Assembly: GCA_044227925.1 (NCBI GenBank) | Contig: JBGAVW010000018.1 | Coordinates: forward strand, 15,271-79,270 | Reading direction: 5' to 3' | Length of the DNA: 64,000 bases | Source of the DNA: JADJLQ01 sp044227925 | Lineage (GTDB): Bacteria; Bacteroidota; Bacteroidia; Chitinophagales; Saprospiraceae | Part shown: positions 35,432 to 44,107 of the stretch, in pieces | How positions within the stretch are numbered: position 1 is the stretch's first letter | How the letters are laid out: each line of letters opens with the position of its first letter | Translations under genes and position numbers: made by a program | The notes under the pieces: model-generated | What the model was told of the DNA's origin: nothing | Databases searched by the model: none | What the model saw: the letters and a program-made list of their open reading frames with translations, nothing else

Positions 35432-35440
35432 TAGTCTATC

Positions 35441-35998
35441 ATGAAATATACGCCTAGATTAAGACAACAATATATTGATACTGTGATTCCTAAGCTCACA
35501 GAACAATTTAAATACACCACTGTAATGCAAGTGCCCAGAATTCTTAAGGTCTGCATAAATCAGGGTGTGGGTGAAGCCACTCAAGATCGAAAGACAGTGG
35601 ATACAGCAGTAAATGAAATGTCACTTATTGCGGGCCAGAAAGCCGTACCAACCAAATCCAAAAAAGCCATCTCTAACTTTAAATTGAGAGAGAATATGGC
35701 AATTGGAGCAAGAGTTACTCTCAGAGGGGACAGGATGTATGAGTTTTTGGATCGACTGATTGCAGTAGCTTTACCAAGGGTAAGAGACTTTAGAGGTATT
35801 AATGATAAGAGTTTTGATGGTAGAGGTAACTATACTTTAGGTATCACAGAACAGATCATTTTCCCTGAAATAGATTTGGACAAAATCACTAAGATTTCCG
35901 GAATGGATATTTCAATTATCACTTCTGCCAAAACAGATAAAGAAGCATCTGCTTTATTGACGGCATTAGGTTTTCCATTTAAAAATCAAAAAAATTAA
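35441..35998 (+). CDS. rplE: 50S ribosomal protein L5
   Basis: L5 binds 5S rRNA in the central protuberance and contacts the P-site tRNA. The 185 residues include RILKVCINQGVGEATQDRK, GQKAVPTKSKKAISNFKLRE, GARVTLRGDRMYEFLDRL and the C-terminal YTLGITEQIIFPEIDLDKI. The length is close to that of other bacteria. Confidence 0.99.
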   Translation: MKYTPRLRQQYIDTVIPKLTEQFKYTTVMQVPRILKVCINQGVGEATQDRKTVDTAVNEMSLIAGQKAVPTKSKKAISNFKLRENMAIGARVTLRGDRMYEFLDRLIAVALPRVRDFRGINDKSFDGRGNYTLGITEQIIFPEIDLDKITKISGMDISIITSAKTDKEASALLTALGFPFKNQKN

Positions 35999-36009
35999 TT
36001 AAATAGATC

Positions 36010-36279
36010 ATGGCAAAAACATCTGTCATAGCAAGACAAAAAAAGCGTGAAGTATTGATAGCTAAGTACGCTGATCTGCGAGCCAAGCTAAAAAAAGAAG
36101 GAGACTACGAAGCATTGGATAAATTGCCAAAAAATGCATCACCTGTAAGACATAAAAACAGATGCATGCTTACCGGTAGACCAAAAGGATATATCAGAAA
36201 ATTTGGAGTATCCAGGGTTACTTTCCGTGAAATGGCTTTAAATGGCAAAATTCCAGGGGTAACCAAGTCCAGCTGGTAA
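36010..36279 (+). CDS. rpsN: 30S ribosomal protein S14 (long, zinc-free form)
   Basis: The 89-residue form has the long N-terminal helix region and RHKNRCMLTGRPKGYIRKFG. It lacks the paired CxxC motifs of the short zinc-binding form, so it belongs to the C-minus group. The C-terminal GKIPGVTKSSW is canonical. It lies 11 nt after rplE. Confidence 0.98.
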   Translation: MAKTSVIARQKKREVLIAKYADLRAKLKKEGDYEALDKLPKNASPVRHKNRCMLTGRPKGYIRKFGVSRVTFREMALNGKIPGVTKSSW

Positions 36280-36326
36280 AATTAAATTAAATTAATTGTT
36301 AGAAAATAGTTTTAATATAAATTAGT

Positions 36327-36731
36327 ATGGCAGTAACTGATTCAATTGGAGATTATCTGACCCGCATCCGAAATGCACAAGCTGCAGGTCACAGAATGGT
36401 GGAAATTCCATCATCCAATGTGAAAAAAAGAATGACGGAAATTCTTTATGACAATGGTTATATACTCAAATACAAATTCGATAAAAAAGAGGGAGAATTT
36501 GAGAAAATATTAATAGCCTTAAAATACGATCCTGTTACCAGGCTACCGATCATACAAAGACTGGATAGGGCTTCTCGTCCTGGATTGAGAAAATACAGTG
36601 GCTCAGAAGAACTTCCTCGTGTAAATTCAGGTCTTGGAATTGCCATCGTATCTACCAATAAAGGCATCATGACAGACAAACAGGCTAGAGCCCAAAAGGT
36701 GGGTGGTGAAATAATGTGCTATATATTCTAA
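36327..36731 (+). CDS. rpsH: 30S ribosomal protein S8
   Basis: S8 binds the central domain of 16S rRNA and, in E. coli, represses the spc operon by binding the rplE leader. The 134 residues show DSIGDYLTRIRNAQAAGH, the centre PIIQRLDRASRPGLRKY and the C-terminal GLGIAIVSTNKGIMTDKQAR with GGEIMCYIF. Local autogenous control is unproven here. Confidence 0.99.
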   Translation: MAVTDSIGDYLTRIRNAQAAGHRMVEIPSSNVKKRMTEILYDNGYILKYKFDKKEGEFEKILIALKYDPVTRLPIIQRLDRASRPGLRKYSGSEELPRVNSGLGIAIVSTNKGIMTDKQARAQKVGGEIMCYIF

Positions 36732-36756
36732 AAACAACAGTAAAACATTAAGTGAT

Positions 36757-37314
36757 ATGTCACGAATAGGAAAATTACCGATTACCTTGCCAAAAGGTGT
36801 AGAGGTAAAAATAGATAAAAACAGAGTGACCATTAAAGGCGCCAAAGGAACTATGACCCAGGTCGTAGATCATGATATGAAAGTATCTGTAGAAAATGGC
36901 ATACTAACAGTCGCCCGCCCATCTGAACAAAAAAGACATAAGGCTCTACATGGCACTACCCGCGCAATTCTTGCCAATCTGGTTAAAGGTGTAAGTGGTG
37001 GATTTAGCAAAGATATGGAGGTAGTAGGGGTAGGTTACAGAGCCACTAATACTGGAAATCTGCTGGAAATCGGTGTAGGGCATTCACACCCTATAGTGAT
37101 GTATGTTCCGGACGAAATTAAATTAGAAACCGTAACAGAAAAAGGTAAAGCTCCTGTGATTAAATTGTCCGGGGCAGATAAACAATTGGTTGGCCAGATT
37201 GGCGCAAAGCTCAGAACATTCAGAAAGCCTGAGCCTTACAAAGGAAAGGGTATTAAATACAGCACTGAGATATTACGCCGCAAAGCGGGTAAAGCTGCTG
37301 GTAAAGCAAAATAA
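36757..37314 (+). CDS. rplF: 50S ribosomal protein L6
   Basis: L6 lies at the base of the L7/L12 stalk near the factor-binding site. The 185 residues form two related domains (SRIGKLPITLPKGVEVKID; GVSGGFSKDMEVVGVGYRA) and the C-terminal RTFRKPEPYKGKGIKYSTE. It lies 25 nt after rpsH. Confidence 0.99.
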   Translation: MSRIGKLPITLPKGVEVKIDKNRVTIKGAKGTMTQVVDHDMKVSVENGILTVARPSEQKRHKALHGTTRAILANLVKGVSGGFSKDMEVVGVGYRATNTGNLLEIGVGHSHPIVMYVPDEIKLETVTEKGKAPVIKLSGADKQLVGQIGAKLRTFRKPEPYKGKGIKYSTEILRRKAGKAAGKAK

Positions 37315-37358
37315 AATAAGTAACAAAAATTCATCTTTAATTTAAATTAACTGGGGAG

Positions 37359-37703
37359 ATGGCAATTTCAAATAAAAAGAAAATTCAGTATCGCATACGT
37401 AAAAAAATTCGAGGTGCTGCTGATAAACCAAGATTGGCTGTATACAGATCTAATAAATCCATTTATGCTCAACTCATCGATGATGACAAAGGGGTGACTT
37501 TAGCGGCTGCATCCGCACATGACGAATCAGTGGATAAAACTGCAAATAAGGTGAATCAGGCAAAAGCGGTCGGAATGGTTATAGCTGCAAAAGCAAAGGC
37601 TAAAAATATTGAAGCAGTTGTTTTTGACAGAGGAGGTAATCTTTATCATGGCCGTATAAAATCACTCGCAGAAGGAGCCCGTGAAGGGGGATTAAAATTC
37701 TAA
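37359..37703 (+). CDS. rplR: 50S ribosomal protein L18
   Basis: L18 binds 5S rRNA together with L5. The 114 residues include KIQYRIRKKIRGAADKPRL, AVYRSNKSIYAQLIDDDKG, a helix with AKAVGMVIAAKAKAKNIEA, and VVFDRGGNLYHGRIKSLAEG. The upstream GGGGAG two bases before the ATG is a rare purine-rich, Shine-Dalgarno-like site in this window, but its spacing is too short to be typical. Confidence 0.99.
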   Translation: MAISNKKKIQYRIRKKIRGAADKPRLAVYRSNKSIYAQLIDDDKGVTLAAASAHDESVDKTANKVNQAKAVGMVIAAKAKAKNIEAVVFDRGGNLYHGRIKSLAEGAREGGLKF

Positions 37704-37730
37704 TATTTAACAGGCATTATATCAATTCAA

Positions 37731-38249
37731 ATGGCTAAAAAATTAGTTAAAAGAGTAAAACCTGCAGAAGCAGAACTCAAAGAAAAAATGGTTGCTCTTA
37801 ACCGAGTAGCTAAAGTTACCAAAGGAGGGCGTACATTTAGTTTTGCTGCTGTTGTAGTAGTTGGGGATGGAAATGGCGTAGTGGGGCATGGCCTGGGCAA
37901 AGCCAGAGATGTGCAAGAATCTATAGCTAAAGCTGTGGATGATGCTAAGAAAAATCTTATAAGGGTGAATATTCATAAAGGCACTATTCCGCATGTACAA
38001 ACAGGTAAGTATGGTGCTGGTAGAGTTATGATTAAGCCGGCCTCTGAAGGTACAGGAGTTATTGCTGGTGGAGCAATGAGAGCCGTGCTGGATATGGCAG
38101 GTGTCCATAATGTACTTGGTAAGTCCTTAGGTTCCTCTAACCCACATAATGTGATCAAGGCTACTTTGGACGCACTTTCTAAAATGAGATCACCTCAGGA
38201 AATTGCTCATCAAAGAAGAGTTAATTTGGATAAAGTTTTTAACGGATAA
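37731..38249 (+). CDS. rpsE: 30S ribosomal protein S5
   Basis: S5 influences decoding accuracy and lies at the mRNA entry channel with S3 and S4. The 172 residues carry the double-stranded RNA-binding domain (FSFAAVVVVGDGNGVVGHG, GLGKARDVQESIAKAVDDAK) and the C-terminal GKSLGSSNPHNVIKATLDAL. Length and order are standard. Confidence 0.99.
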   Translation: MAKKLVKRVKPAEAELKEKMVALNRVAKVTKGGRTFSFAAVVVVGDGNGVVGHGLGKARDVQESIAKAVDDAKKNLIRVNIHKGTIPHVQTGKYGAGRVMIKPASEGTGVIAGGAMRAVLDMAGVHNVLGKSLGSSNPHNVIKATLDALSKMRSPQEIAHQRRVNLDKVFNG

Positions 38250-38261
38250 TCATCAGAAGCT

Positions 38262-38441
38262 ATGGCAAAAGTAAAAATCACTCAGACCAAAAGTGTAATA
38301 GAGAAGACGGAGCGTCAAAAAAATACAGTGAAGGCTTTAGGCTTGAAAGGTGTCAGAAGTTCTGTAGAGCAAGATCTTACACCCCAAATAGAAGGTATGA
38401 TTAAAAAAGTATCTCATTTGGTTTCTGTAGAAAAAATTTAA
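38262..38441 (+). CDS. rpmD: 50S ribosomal protein L30
   Basis: The 59-residue frame begins at ATG 38262, 12 nt after rpsE, and ends at TAA 38439-38441. The product has the L30 core: AKVKITQTKSVIEKTERQK, VKALGLKGVRSSVEQD and a C-terminal MIKKVSHLVSVEKI. It is present here between rpsE and rplO in the normal position, although some bacterial lineages have lost it. Confidence 0.95.
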   Translation: MAKVKITQTKSVIEKTERQKNTVKALGLKGVRSSVEQDLTPQIEGMIKKVSHLVSVEKI

Positions 38442-38469
38442 TTTTAAACACAATCAAAGATTACTGATC

Positions 38470-38916
38470 ATGGAACTAAGTAGTTTAAAACCGGCAAAAG
38501 GTTCGACAAAGAATAATAAAAGAAGAGGAAGAGGTATTGCTACAGGTGCGGGCGGTACTGCGGGCAGAGGTCATAAAGGTCATAAGGCTCGTTCTGGTCA
38601 TAAAGCCAAGCGAAATTTTGAGGGCGGTCAGATGCCATTGCAAATGCGATTGCCCAAAATTGGATTTAAAAATCCCGCAAGGATAGAATTTGAAGTAATG
38701 AATTTAGATCAACTACAAAAATTTTCAACTGATGAAAATATACAGGTAATTGATATTAAAGCTTTTACAAAGGTGGGCTATATTAATCCAGGCCAAAAGA
38801 TTAAAATCTTGGGAAGGGGAGAAGTTAGCAGTGCACTTACCGTAACAGCTCATGCCGTATCCGCCACTGCAAAAAAAGCTATTGAAGAAAAAGGTGGCAC
38901 TGTCACCATTATCTAA
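38470..38916 (+). CDS. rplO: 50S ribosomal protein L15
   Basis: L15 is a late-assembly protein of the large subunit. The 148 residues have the basic, glycine-rich N-terminus (NNKRRGRGIATGAGGTAGRG, HKGHKARSGHKAKRNFEGGQ) and the C-terminal globular domain (VGYINPGQKIKILGRGEV). It is 8 nt before secY. Confidence 0.99.
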   Translation: MELSSLKPAKGSTKNNKRRGRGIATGAGGTAGRGHKGHKARSGHKAKRNFEGGQMPLQMRLPKIGFKNPARIEFEVMNLDQLQKFSTDENIQVIDIKAFTKVGYINPGQKIKILGRGEVSSALTVTAHAVSATAKKAIEEKGGTVTII

Positions 38917-38924
38917 TTCGACTC

Positions 38925-40292
38925 ATGAATAATTTTATACAGACCTTAAAAAATATTTGGAAAATAGATGAGCTCAGAAAGCGTATTCTATTTACATTGA
39001 TAGTATTGGCGGTTTTTAGATTTGGTTCATATATTGTAATGCCGGGAGTAGTGGCATCCCAACTAAAAGCAGCAGCTGATAACAGAGGGGCTAATGATTT
39101 ATTAAATCTTATTAATATTTATACCGGGGGTGCCTTTAATAATGCATCCGTTTTTGCTTTAGGCATTATGCCTTATATCACCGCTTCCATCATAGTTCAA
39201 TTATTAGGGTTTGCCTTGCCATATTTCCAACGACTCCAGCAACACGAAGGAGAATCTGGCCGAAAAAAATTAAATCAAATCACCAGGGTATTGACCGTAG
39301 TAATTACATTATTACAAGGTGGTACGTATTTAGCTTATATTAATGCATCAAATGCTATTGACCCAACCGTTTCTAAATCAGTCTTCTATTTCGTCAATTC
39401 GATATTGCTGGCTACGGGTACGGTAGTTGCTATGTGGTTAGGTGAAAGAATTACAGACAAGGGTATTGGAAACGGAGTTTCATTACTTATTATGATAGGT
39501 ATTATAGCCAGGTTACCTCAAGCGTTAGTATTTGAAGTGACACAGCGATTTAGTTCTGGTGGCATGTTTGTGTTAATTTTAGAATTAGCAGCTTTAATAT
39601 TGGTTGTACTCGGAGCTATTCTCTTAGTACAGGGAGTTAGAAAAATTCCAATACAATTTGCTAAGAGAATGGTCGGCCGTACTGGTTTACCGGTGAGCGG
39701 CAATCGGGACTATTTGCCAATTAAATTAAATGCATCTGGTGTAATGCCCATAATATTTGCTCAAGCCATAATGTTTCTTCCTGGATTTGCGGCTCAATCG
39801 CTTATGGGTACCGCCTCTGCGAACGCCGGCTGGGTAAGAGCATTGAACGATTATACATCTGTTTTGTATAATGTAATTTACTTTGTGTTGGTTATTGCTT
39901 TTACCTACGTATATGTGGCACTTATTGTTAATAGCCAGCAATATTCAGAATATTTAAAGCGACAAAATGCATTTGTGCCGGGAGTAAAACCAGGGTCACC
40001 TACCGCAGAATTTATCGATACTATTACTTCCAAAATTACTTTACCCGGAGCAGTAATGTTAGCTATACTTGCTATTACTCCAGGGTTGGCACGTATGTTT
40101 GGTATTAATAATAACTTTGCTGCTTTTTTTGGAGGTTCCACTATACTGATATTGGTAGGGGTAGCATTGGATACGTTACAGCAAATTGAAAGCCACTTAC
40201 TCATGAGAAAATATGATGGATTAGTGAAATCAGGTAATATCAAAGGGCGTACTTCAGGTAGTGGATTGGCTTCTATAGGGGCTGGTTCTTAA
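38925..40292 (+). CDS. secY: Protein translocase subunit SecY
   Basis: SecY is the channel subunit of the inner-membrane SecYEG translocon. The 455 residues have ten membrane helices. Conserved parts are GIMPYITASIIVQLL (helix 2 area), LGERITDKGIGNGVSLLIMIG and VQGVRKIPIQFAKRMVGR (cytoplasmic loop). All type IX cargo and outer-membrane proteins in this window would first cross through it. adk, which follows secY in many bacteria, is absent and map comes 13 nt later. Confidence 0.98.
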   Translation: MNNFIQTLKNIWKIDELRKRILFTLIVLAVFRFGSYIVMPGVVASQLKAAADNRGANDLLNLINIYTGGAFNNASVFALGIMPYITASIIVQLLGFALPYFQRLQQHEGESGRKKLNQITRVLTVVITLLQGGTYLAYINASNAIDPTVSKSVFYFVNSILLATGTVVAMWLGERITDKGIGNGVSLLIMIGIIARLPQALVFEVTQRFSSGGMFVLILELAALILVVLGAILLVQGVRKIPIQFAKRMVGRTGLPVSGNRDYLPIKLNASGVMPIIFAQAIMFLPGFAAQSLMGTASANAGWVRALNDYTSVLYNVIYFVLVIAFTYVYVALIVNSQQYSEYLKRQNAFVPGVKPGSPTAEFIDTITSKITLPGAVMLAILAITPGLARMFGINNNFAAFFGGSTILILVGVALDTLQQIESHLLMRKYDGLVKSGNIKGRTSGSGLASIGAGS

Positions 40293-40305
40293 AAAGGACT
40301 GATAG

Positions 40306-41133
40306 GTGGCACAAGGTAAGATCATCATAAAATCAGATGAACAAATTGAATTAATCAGGATAAGTTCGACTTTGGCATGTGAAGCCATTGCTGAATCGGT
40401 GAAATTTATTAAACCAGGGGCTACCGGCAAACAAATAGATAAAATTGCTGAAGAATTTATTAAAGATAAAGGTGGTGTACCCTCATTTAAGGGATATGGA
40501 GACCCTCCGTTTACAGGTTCCCTTTGTCTTTCTATTAATGAGGCTGTAGTGCATGGACTGCCAACAGACAAGCCTTTTACTGATGGTGATGTAATTTCAA
40601 TTGATTGTGGAGCATATTTAAATGGCTTTCACGGAGATGTAGCCTATACTGTAATTTTGGGCAATCCCGGACCAAAAGTGCTCGAACTTTGTGTGGCTAC
40701 CAAATATTCACTTGAATTAGCTGTAAATCAATGTGTTGTGGGCAAGAGAATTGGAGATATAGGATTTGTAATCCAACAATATATTGAAAAGGAAAAAAGA
40801 TTTGGAGTAGTGAGAGAGTTGGTTGGCCACGGGGTCGGCAGTGATTTGCATGAAGCCCCTGATGTACCCAATTACGGCAAAAGAGGCAATGGTATCATTC
40901 TAAAAGAAGGTATGGTAATTGCGGTAGAACCTATGGTTAATCTCGGAACCCGGCAGGTCAAAACAGCAAGTGATCAATGGACTGTGGTATCCAAAGATGG
41001 AAAGCCATCTGCTCATTATGAGCATACCATTGCCATCCGGAAAGACAAGGGTGATATACTGACAAATCATGCCGTAATCGAGGAATCTATTAAAAATAAT
41101 AAAGAATTAAGCGAAATATCGCTAAAAATTTAG
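40306..41133 (+). CDS. map: Methionine aminopeptidase (type I)
   Basis: Map removes the initiator Met. The 275 residues (GTG start at 40306) hold the five metal ligands in the usual places: two Asp in SIDCGAYLNGFHGDVAYT, His in LVGHGVGSDLHEAP, Glu in VIAVEPMV and Glu in AHYEHT. There is no N-terminal zinc-finger extension, so it is type Ia-like. It lies between secY and infA, as in many Bacteroidota and Gram-positive bacteria. Confidence 0.97.
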   Translation: MAQGKIIIKSDEQIELIRISSTLACEAIAESVKFIKPGATGKQIDKIAEEFIKDKGGVPSFKGYGDPPFTGSLCLSINEAVVHGLPTDKPFTDGDVISIDCGAYLNGFHGDVAYTVILGNPGPKVLELCVATKYSLELAVNQCVVGKRIGDIGFVIQQYIEKEKRFGVVRELVGHGVGSDLHEAPDVPNYGKRGNGIILKEGMVIAVEPMVNLGTRQVKTASDQWTVVSKDGKPSAHYEHTIAIRKDKGDILTNHAVIEESIKNNKELSEISLKI

Positions 41134-41159
41134 ATATTTGCAGTCCGAAAAATTAAAGG

Positions 41160-41378
41160 ATGCCTAAGGAGGATTTGATCAAGCAAGATGGTATAATTGA
41201 AGAAGCGTTGTCAAATGCGATGTTTCGGGTACATCTTGAAAACGATCATGTCATTTTAGCTACCATCTCCGGGAAAATGAGAATGCATTACATTCGACTT
41301 TTACCAGGAGATAAAGTATCTGTGGAAATGTCTCCTTACGATCTTTCGAGAGGGCGGATTATTTATCGTTATAAGTAA
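41160..41378 (+). CDS. infA: Translation initiation factor IF-1
   Basis: IF-1 blocks the ribosomal A site during initiation. The 72-residue OB-fold protein matches the family over its whole length (KEDLIKQDGIIEEALSNAMF, LPGDKVSVEMSPYDLSRGRI). It lies 26 nt after map and 24 nt before rpmJ. Confidence 0.98.
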   Translation: MPKEDLIKQDGIIEEALSNAMFRVHLENDHVILATISGKMRMHYIRLLPGDKVSVEMSPYDLSRGRIIYRYK

Positions 41379-41402
41379 CAGTTATTAAGCAAAGAGTTAA
41401 TT

Positions 41403-41519
41403 ATGAAAGTCAGAACTTCAATTAAAAAACGATCTGCAGATTGTAAGATTGTGCGTAGAAAGGGAAAACTCTACGTGATTAACAAGAAAAATCCAAAATT
41501 CAAACAAAGACAAGGATAA
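41403..41519 (+). CDS. rpmJ: 50S ribosomal protein L36 (zinc ligands mostly lost)
   Basis: The 38-residue frame has an ATG at 41403 and a TAA at 41517-41519. The L36 pattern MKVRTSIKKRSADCKIVRRK and LYVINKKNPKFKQRQG is clear. In the zinc-binding form the ligands are at positions 11, 14, 27 and 33; here only Cys14 remains (Ser11, Asn27, Phe33). It therefore cannot bind zinc in the usual way. I recall the same state in other Bacteroidota. It lies 4 nt before rpsM. Confidence 0.96.
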   Translation: MKVRTSIKKRSADCKIVRRKGKLYVINKKNPKFKQRQG

Positions 41520-41523
41520 TATT

Positions 41524-41901
41524 ATGGCACGTATTTCTGGTATAGATCTTCCAAAGAACAAAAAAGGCTATATAGGCCTTACACATATTTTCGGTATTGG
41601 CATTTCTTCATCTAAAGCCATTTTGGACAAGTCCGGAATAGATCAGGAGATGAAAGTAAGTGAATGGACGGATGAGCATGTACATAAAATTGTCAAAATA
41701 ATTCAGGAAGAATACAAAGTAGAAGGTGTATTGAGATCTGAGGTACAAATGAACATCAAGCGCTTGATGGATATTGGATGTTACAGAGGTATTCGACATA
41801 GAAAAGGATTGCCAGTTAGAGGTCAAAATACTCAGACTAACTCACGTACCAGAAAGGGCAAACGTAAGACCGTAGCAAACAAGAAAAAAGTAACTAAATA
41901 A
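41524..41901 (+). CDS. rpsM: 30S ribosomal protein S13
   Basis: S13 is in the 30S head, contacts P-site tRNA with its tail and forms a bridge to the 50S subunit. The 125 residues have ARISGIDLPKNKKGYIGLTH, FGIGISSSKAILDKSGI, and RGIRHRKGLPVRGQNTQTN. The C-terminal tail is strongly basic (RKGKRKTVANKKKVTK). Confidence 0.99.
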   Translation: MARISGIDLPKNKKGYIGLTHIFGIGISSSKAILDKSGIDQEMKVSEWTDEHVHKIVKIIQEEYKVEGVLRSEVQMNIKRLMDIGCYRGIRHRKGLPVRGQNTQTNSRTRKGKRKTVANKKKVTK

Positions 41902-41919
41902 TAGATAACATTTAGCTTC

Positions 41920-42306
41920 ATGTCACAGGTTAAAAAAGCAAAAAAGAGAAAAGTAAATGTTGAATCTGAAGGTATTGCATATATACTGGCCAGTTTCAAC
42001 AATGTGATCGTCACCATTACCAACAAACAAGGTCAGGTAGTGGCATGGTCATCCTCAGGTCGTGAAGGCTTCAGAGGATCTAAAAAGAATACTCCGTTTG
42101 CAGCTCAAAAAACGGCTTCACATGCAGCTACTTTAGCTCATGAAGCAGGAGTTCGATCTGCAGATGTGTTCGTAAAAGGTCCTGGAAATGGTCGAGAAGC
42201 CGCTATCCGAGGTATCAATGATGTAGGTATAAAAGTAATAACCATTACAGATACTACCCCTATACCGCACAATGGTTGCAGACCACCTAAAAAACGAAGA
42301 GTATAA
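41920..42306 (+). CDS. rpsK: 30S ribosomal protein S11
   Basis: S11 lies on the platform next to the mRNA exit channel. The 128 residues have a basic N-terminal extension (KKAKKRKVNVES), the core GIAYILASFNNVIVTITNKQ, KNTPFAAQKTASHAATLAHE, and the conserved C-terminus TPIPHNGCRPPKKRRV. It lies 18 nt after rpsM. Confidence 0.99.
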   Translation: MSQVKKAKKRKVNVESEGIAYILASFNNVIVTITNKQGQVVAWSSSGREGFRGSKKNTPFAAQKTASHAATLAHEAGVRSADVFVKGPGNGREAAIRGINDVGIKVITITDTTPIPHNGCRPPKKRRV

Positions 42307-42342
42307 TATTATAAATAAAAATAATTCCATATTTAATTTATT

Positions 42343-42954
42343 ATGGCAAGATATACCGGACCCATTTCAAAAATAGCCAGAACCTTTGGTGAACCCATTT
42401 TTGGTCACGATAAAGCATTGGATAAGAAAAAATATCCTCCTGGTCAACATGGTCCTTCCCGAAAGAAAAAGCAAAAGTCTGACTATGCGGTGCAATTGAA
42501 AGAAAAGCAAAAAGCCAAACATACCTATGGGTTATTGGAAAGGCAGTTCAGGAAGACTTTTGAGTTGGCAACCCGTAAACATGGGGTAACAGGTACTGTG
42601 TTATTACAATTGCTTGAATCCAGATTGGATAATACAGTATATCGATTAGGTATTGCACCTACACGAAGAGCAGCAAGACAGCTGGTGTCACATAAACACA
42701 TTGCCGTTGACGGCAAAATTCTAAATATACCTTCTGCTTTGCTTAAACCAGGCGAAGTAGTTGCGGTAAGAGGAAAATCGGCTAATCTGGAACATATCCA
42801 AAATCAAATTCATTCCAAATCTGACATCCGTAAATCTCCCTGGTTGGAGTGGAACCCTGAAAGAATGGAAGGTAAGTTTTTAGTTTACCCTGATAGAGAT
42901 ATGATACCGGAAAGGATTAATGAGCAGTTGATAGTGGAGTTATACTCTAAATAA
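42343..42954 (+). CDS. rpsD: 30S ribosomal protein S4
   Basis: S4 nucleates assembly of the 30S body; in E. coli it also represses the alpha operon. The 203 residues show the N-terminal domain (ARYTGPISKIARTFGEPIFG) and the S4 RNA-binding domain (about 92-150; ESRLDNTVYRLGIAPTRRAA, RQLVSHKHIAVDGKILNIPS). The N-terminal zinc-type Cys cluster found in some S4 proteins is absent. A 64-nt gap follows before rpoA. Confidence 0.99.
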   Translation: MARYTGPISKIARTFGEPIFGHDKALDKKKYPPGQHGPSRKKKQKSDYAVQLKEKQKAKHTYGLLERQFRKTFELATRKHGVTGTVLLQLLESRLDNTVYRLGIAPTRRAARQLVSHKHIAVDGKILNIPSALLKPGEVVAVRGKSANLEHIQNQIHSKSDIRKSPWLEWNPERMEGKFLVYPDRDMIPERINEQLIVELYSK

Positions 42955-43018
42955 TCAATTTGAATTCATTATCTGATAAGCATTTAAATTTTTTCACAAG
43001 AGAAAGTCATCAAAAAAT

Positions 43019-44017
43019 ATGAGTATTCTAAATTTCCAAAAACCAGAAAAAATCATTCTTCAAAAAGCTAATGATTTTGATGGTGTGTTTGAGTTCAAAC
43101 CGCTCGAACCAGGATTTGGTCAGACGATCGGCAACTCACTGAGAAGAATTCTATTGTCTTCATTAGAGGGATTTGCTATTTCAGGTGTACGTATTGCAGG
43201 AGTAGATCATGAATTTTCTACTATAAAAGGTGTCGTGGAAGATGTAGTGGACATCATACTGAATCTGAAACAAGTTCGATTAAAAAAAGTAAATAATGTA
43301 GAGGAGAGTGGTGAAGATACCGTGTACCTTACAATCAATAGAAAAGATGAATTCAGGGCCGGTGATATAGAAAAGTATACAAATGTGTATAAAGTAATGA
43401 ACCCGGATTTACTTATATGCCGAATGGAGCCCTTTGTAAACCTGGAAATAGAATTAAAGGTGACCAAAGGCAGAGGTTATGTACCTGCAGATGATATGTA
43501 TCCAAAAGATGCCCCTATCGGTTTAATTCCATTGGATGCAATTTATACACCAATTAAAAACGTGGCATATTCTATTAGCAGTACTCGTGTTGGTCAGCGT
43601 ACCGATTATGAGAAACTGACCATTGAACTTAAAACGGATGGCACTATACATCCTGAAGAGGCTATTAAAGAAGCAAGCCGAATTATGATCCAGCATCTCA
43701 TGCTGATCACCGATGAAAATATTACTTTTAATGATTCGGCCAGGAAGGAAGATACCATAGTAGATGAACATATACTACATATGCGAAAACTTTTAAAAAC
43801 TTCTTTAGAAGACCTCGATCTTTCAGTACGAGCTTATAATTGCCTGAAAGCAGCCAAAATTAATTCATTGGGTGAAATGGTTAAATACGATACCCATGAG
43901 TTGCTTAAGTTTAGAAATTTTGGAAAAAAATCTCTGGTAGAAATAGAAGAATTATTATCTACTAAGGGACTAAGCTTTGGCATGGATCTTTCCAAGTACA
44001 AATTAGACGAAGAATAA
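43019..44017 (+). CDS. rpoA: RNA polymerase alpha subunit
   Basis: The alpha dimer is the scaffold of RNA polymerase. The 332 residues have the N-terminal dimerisation domain (PLEPGFGQTIGNSLRRILLS; about 30-50) and the C-terminal DNA/activator-binding domain (about 255-325; LDLSVRAYNCLKAAKINSLG, HELLKFRNFGKKSLVEIEEL). The length is normal. The following 90-nt gap contains a hairpin. Confidence 0.99.
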   Translation: MSILNFQKPEKIILQKANDFDGVFEFKPLEPGFGQTIGNSLRRILLSSLEGFAISGVRIAGVDHEFSTIKGVVEDVVDIILNLKQVRLKKVNNVEESGEDTVYLTINRKDEFRAGDIEKYTNVYKVMNPDLLICRMEPFVNLEIELKVTKGRGYVPADDMYPKDAPIGLIPLDAIYTPIKNVAYSISSTRVGQRTDYEKLTIELKTDGTIHPEEAIKEASRIMIQHLMLITDENITFNDSARKEDTIVDEHILHMRKLLKTSLEDLDLSVRAYNCLKAAKINSLGEMVKYDTHELLKFRNFGKKSLVEIEELLSTKGLSFGMDLSKYKLDEE

Positions 44018-44047
44018 ATCAATTATTAACTTATTTGCCAATTAGTT

Positions 44048-44077
44048 TTGAGCTAGGCTAACCACTTTTAAGCTCAA
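44048..44077 (+). promoter_or_regulatory. Hairpin between rpoA and rplQ
   Basis: TTGAGCT (44048-44054) and AGCTCAA (44071-44077) can form a 7-bp stem with a 16-base loop. No T-run follows, so it is not a terminator. It may be an RNA processing or translational-control site that separates rplQ from rpoA expression. Confidence 0.3.
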
Positions 44078-44107
44078 CTGTGGCGATGATATCAAAATTT
44101 TTTAATC

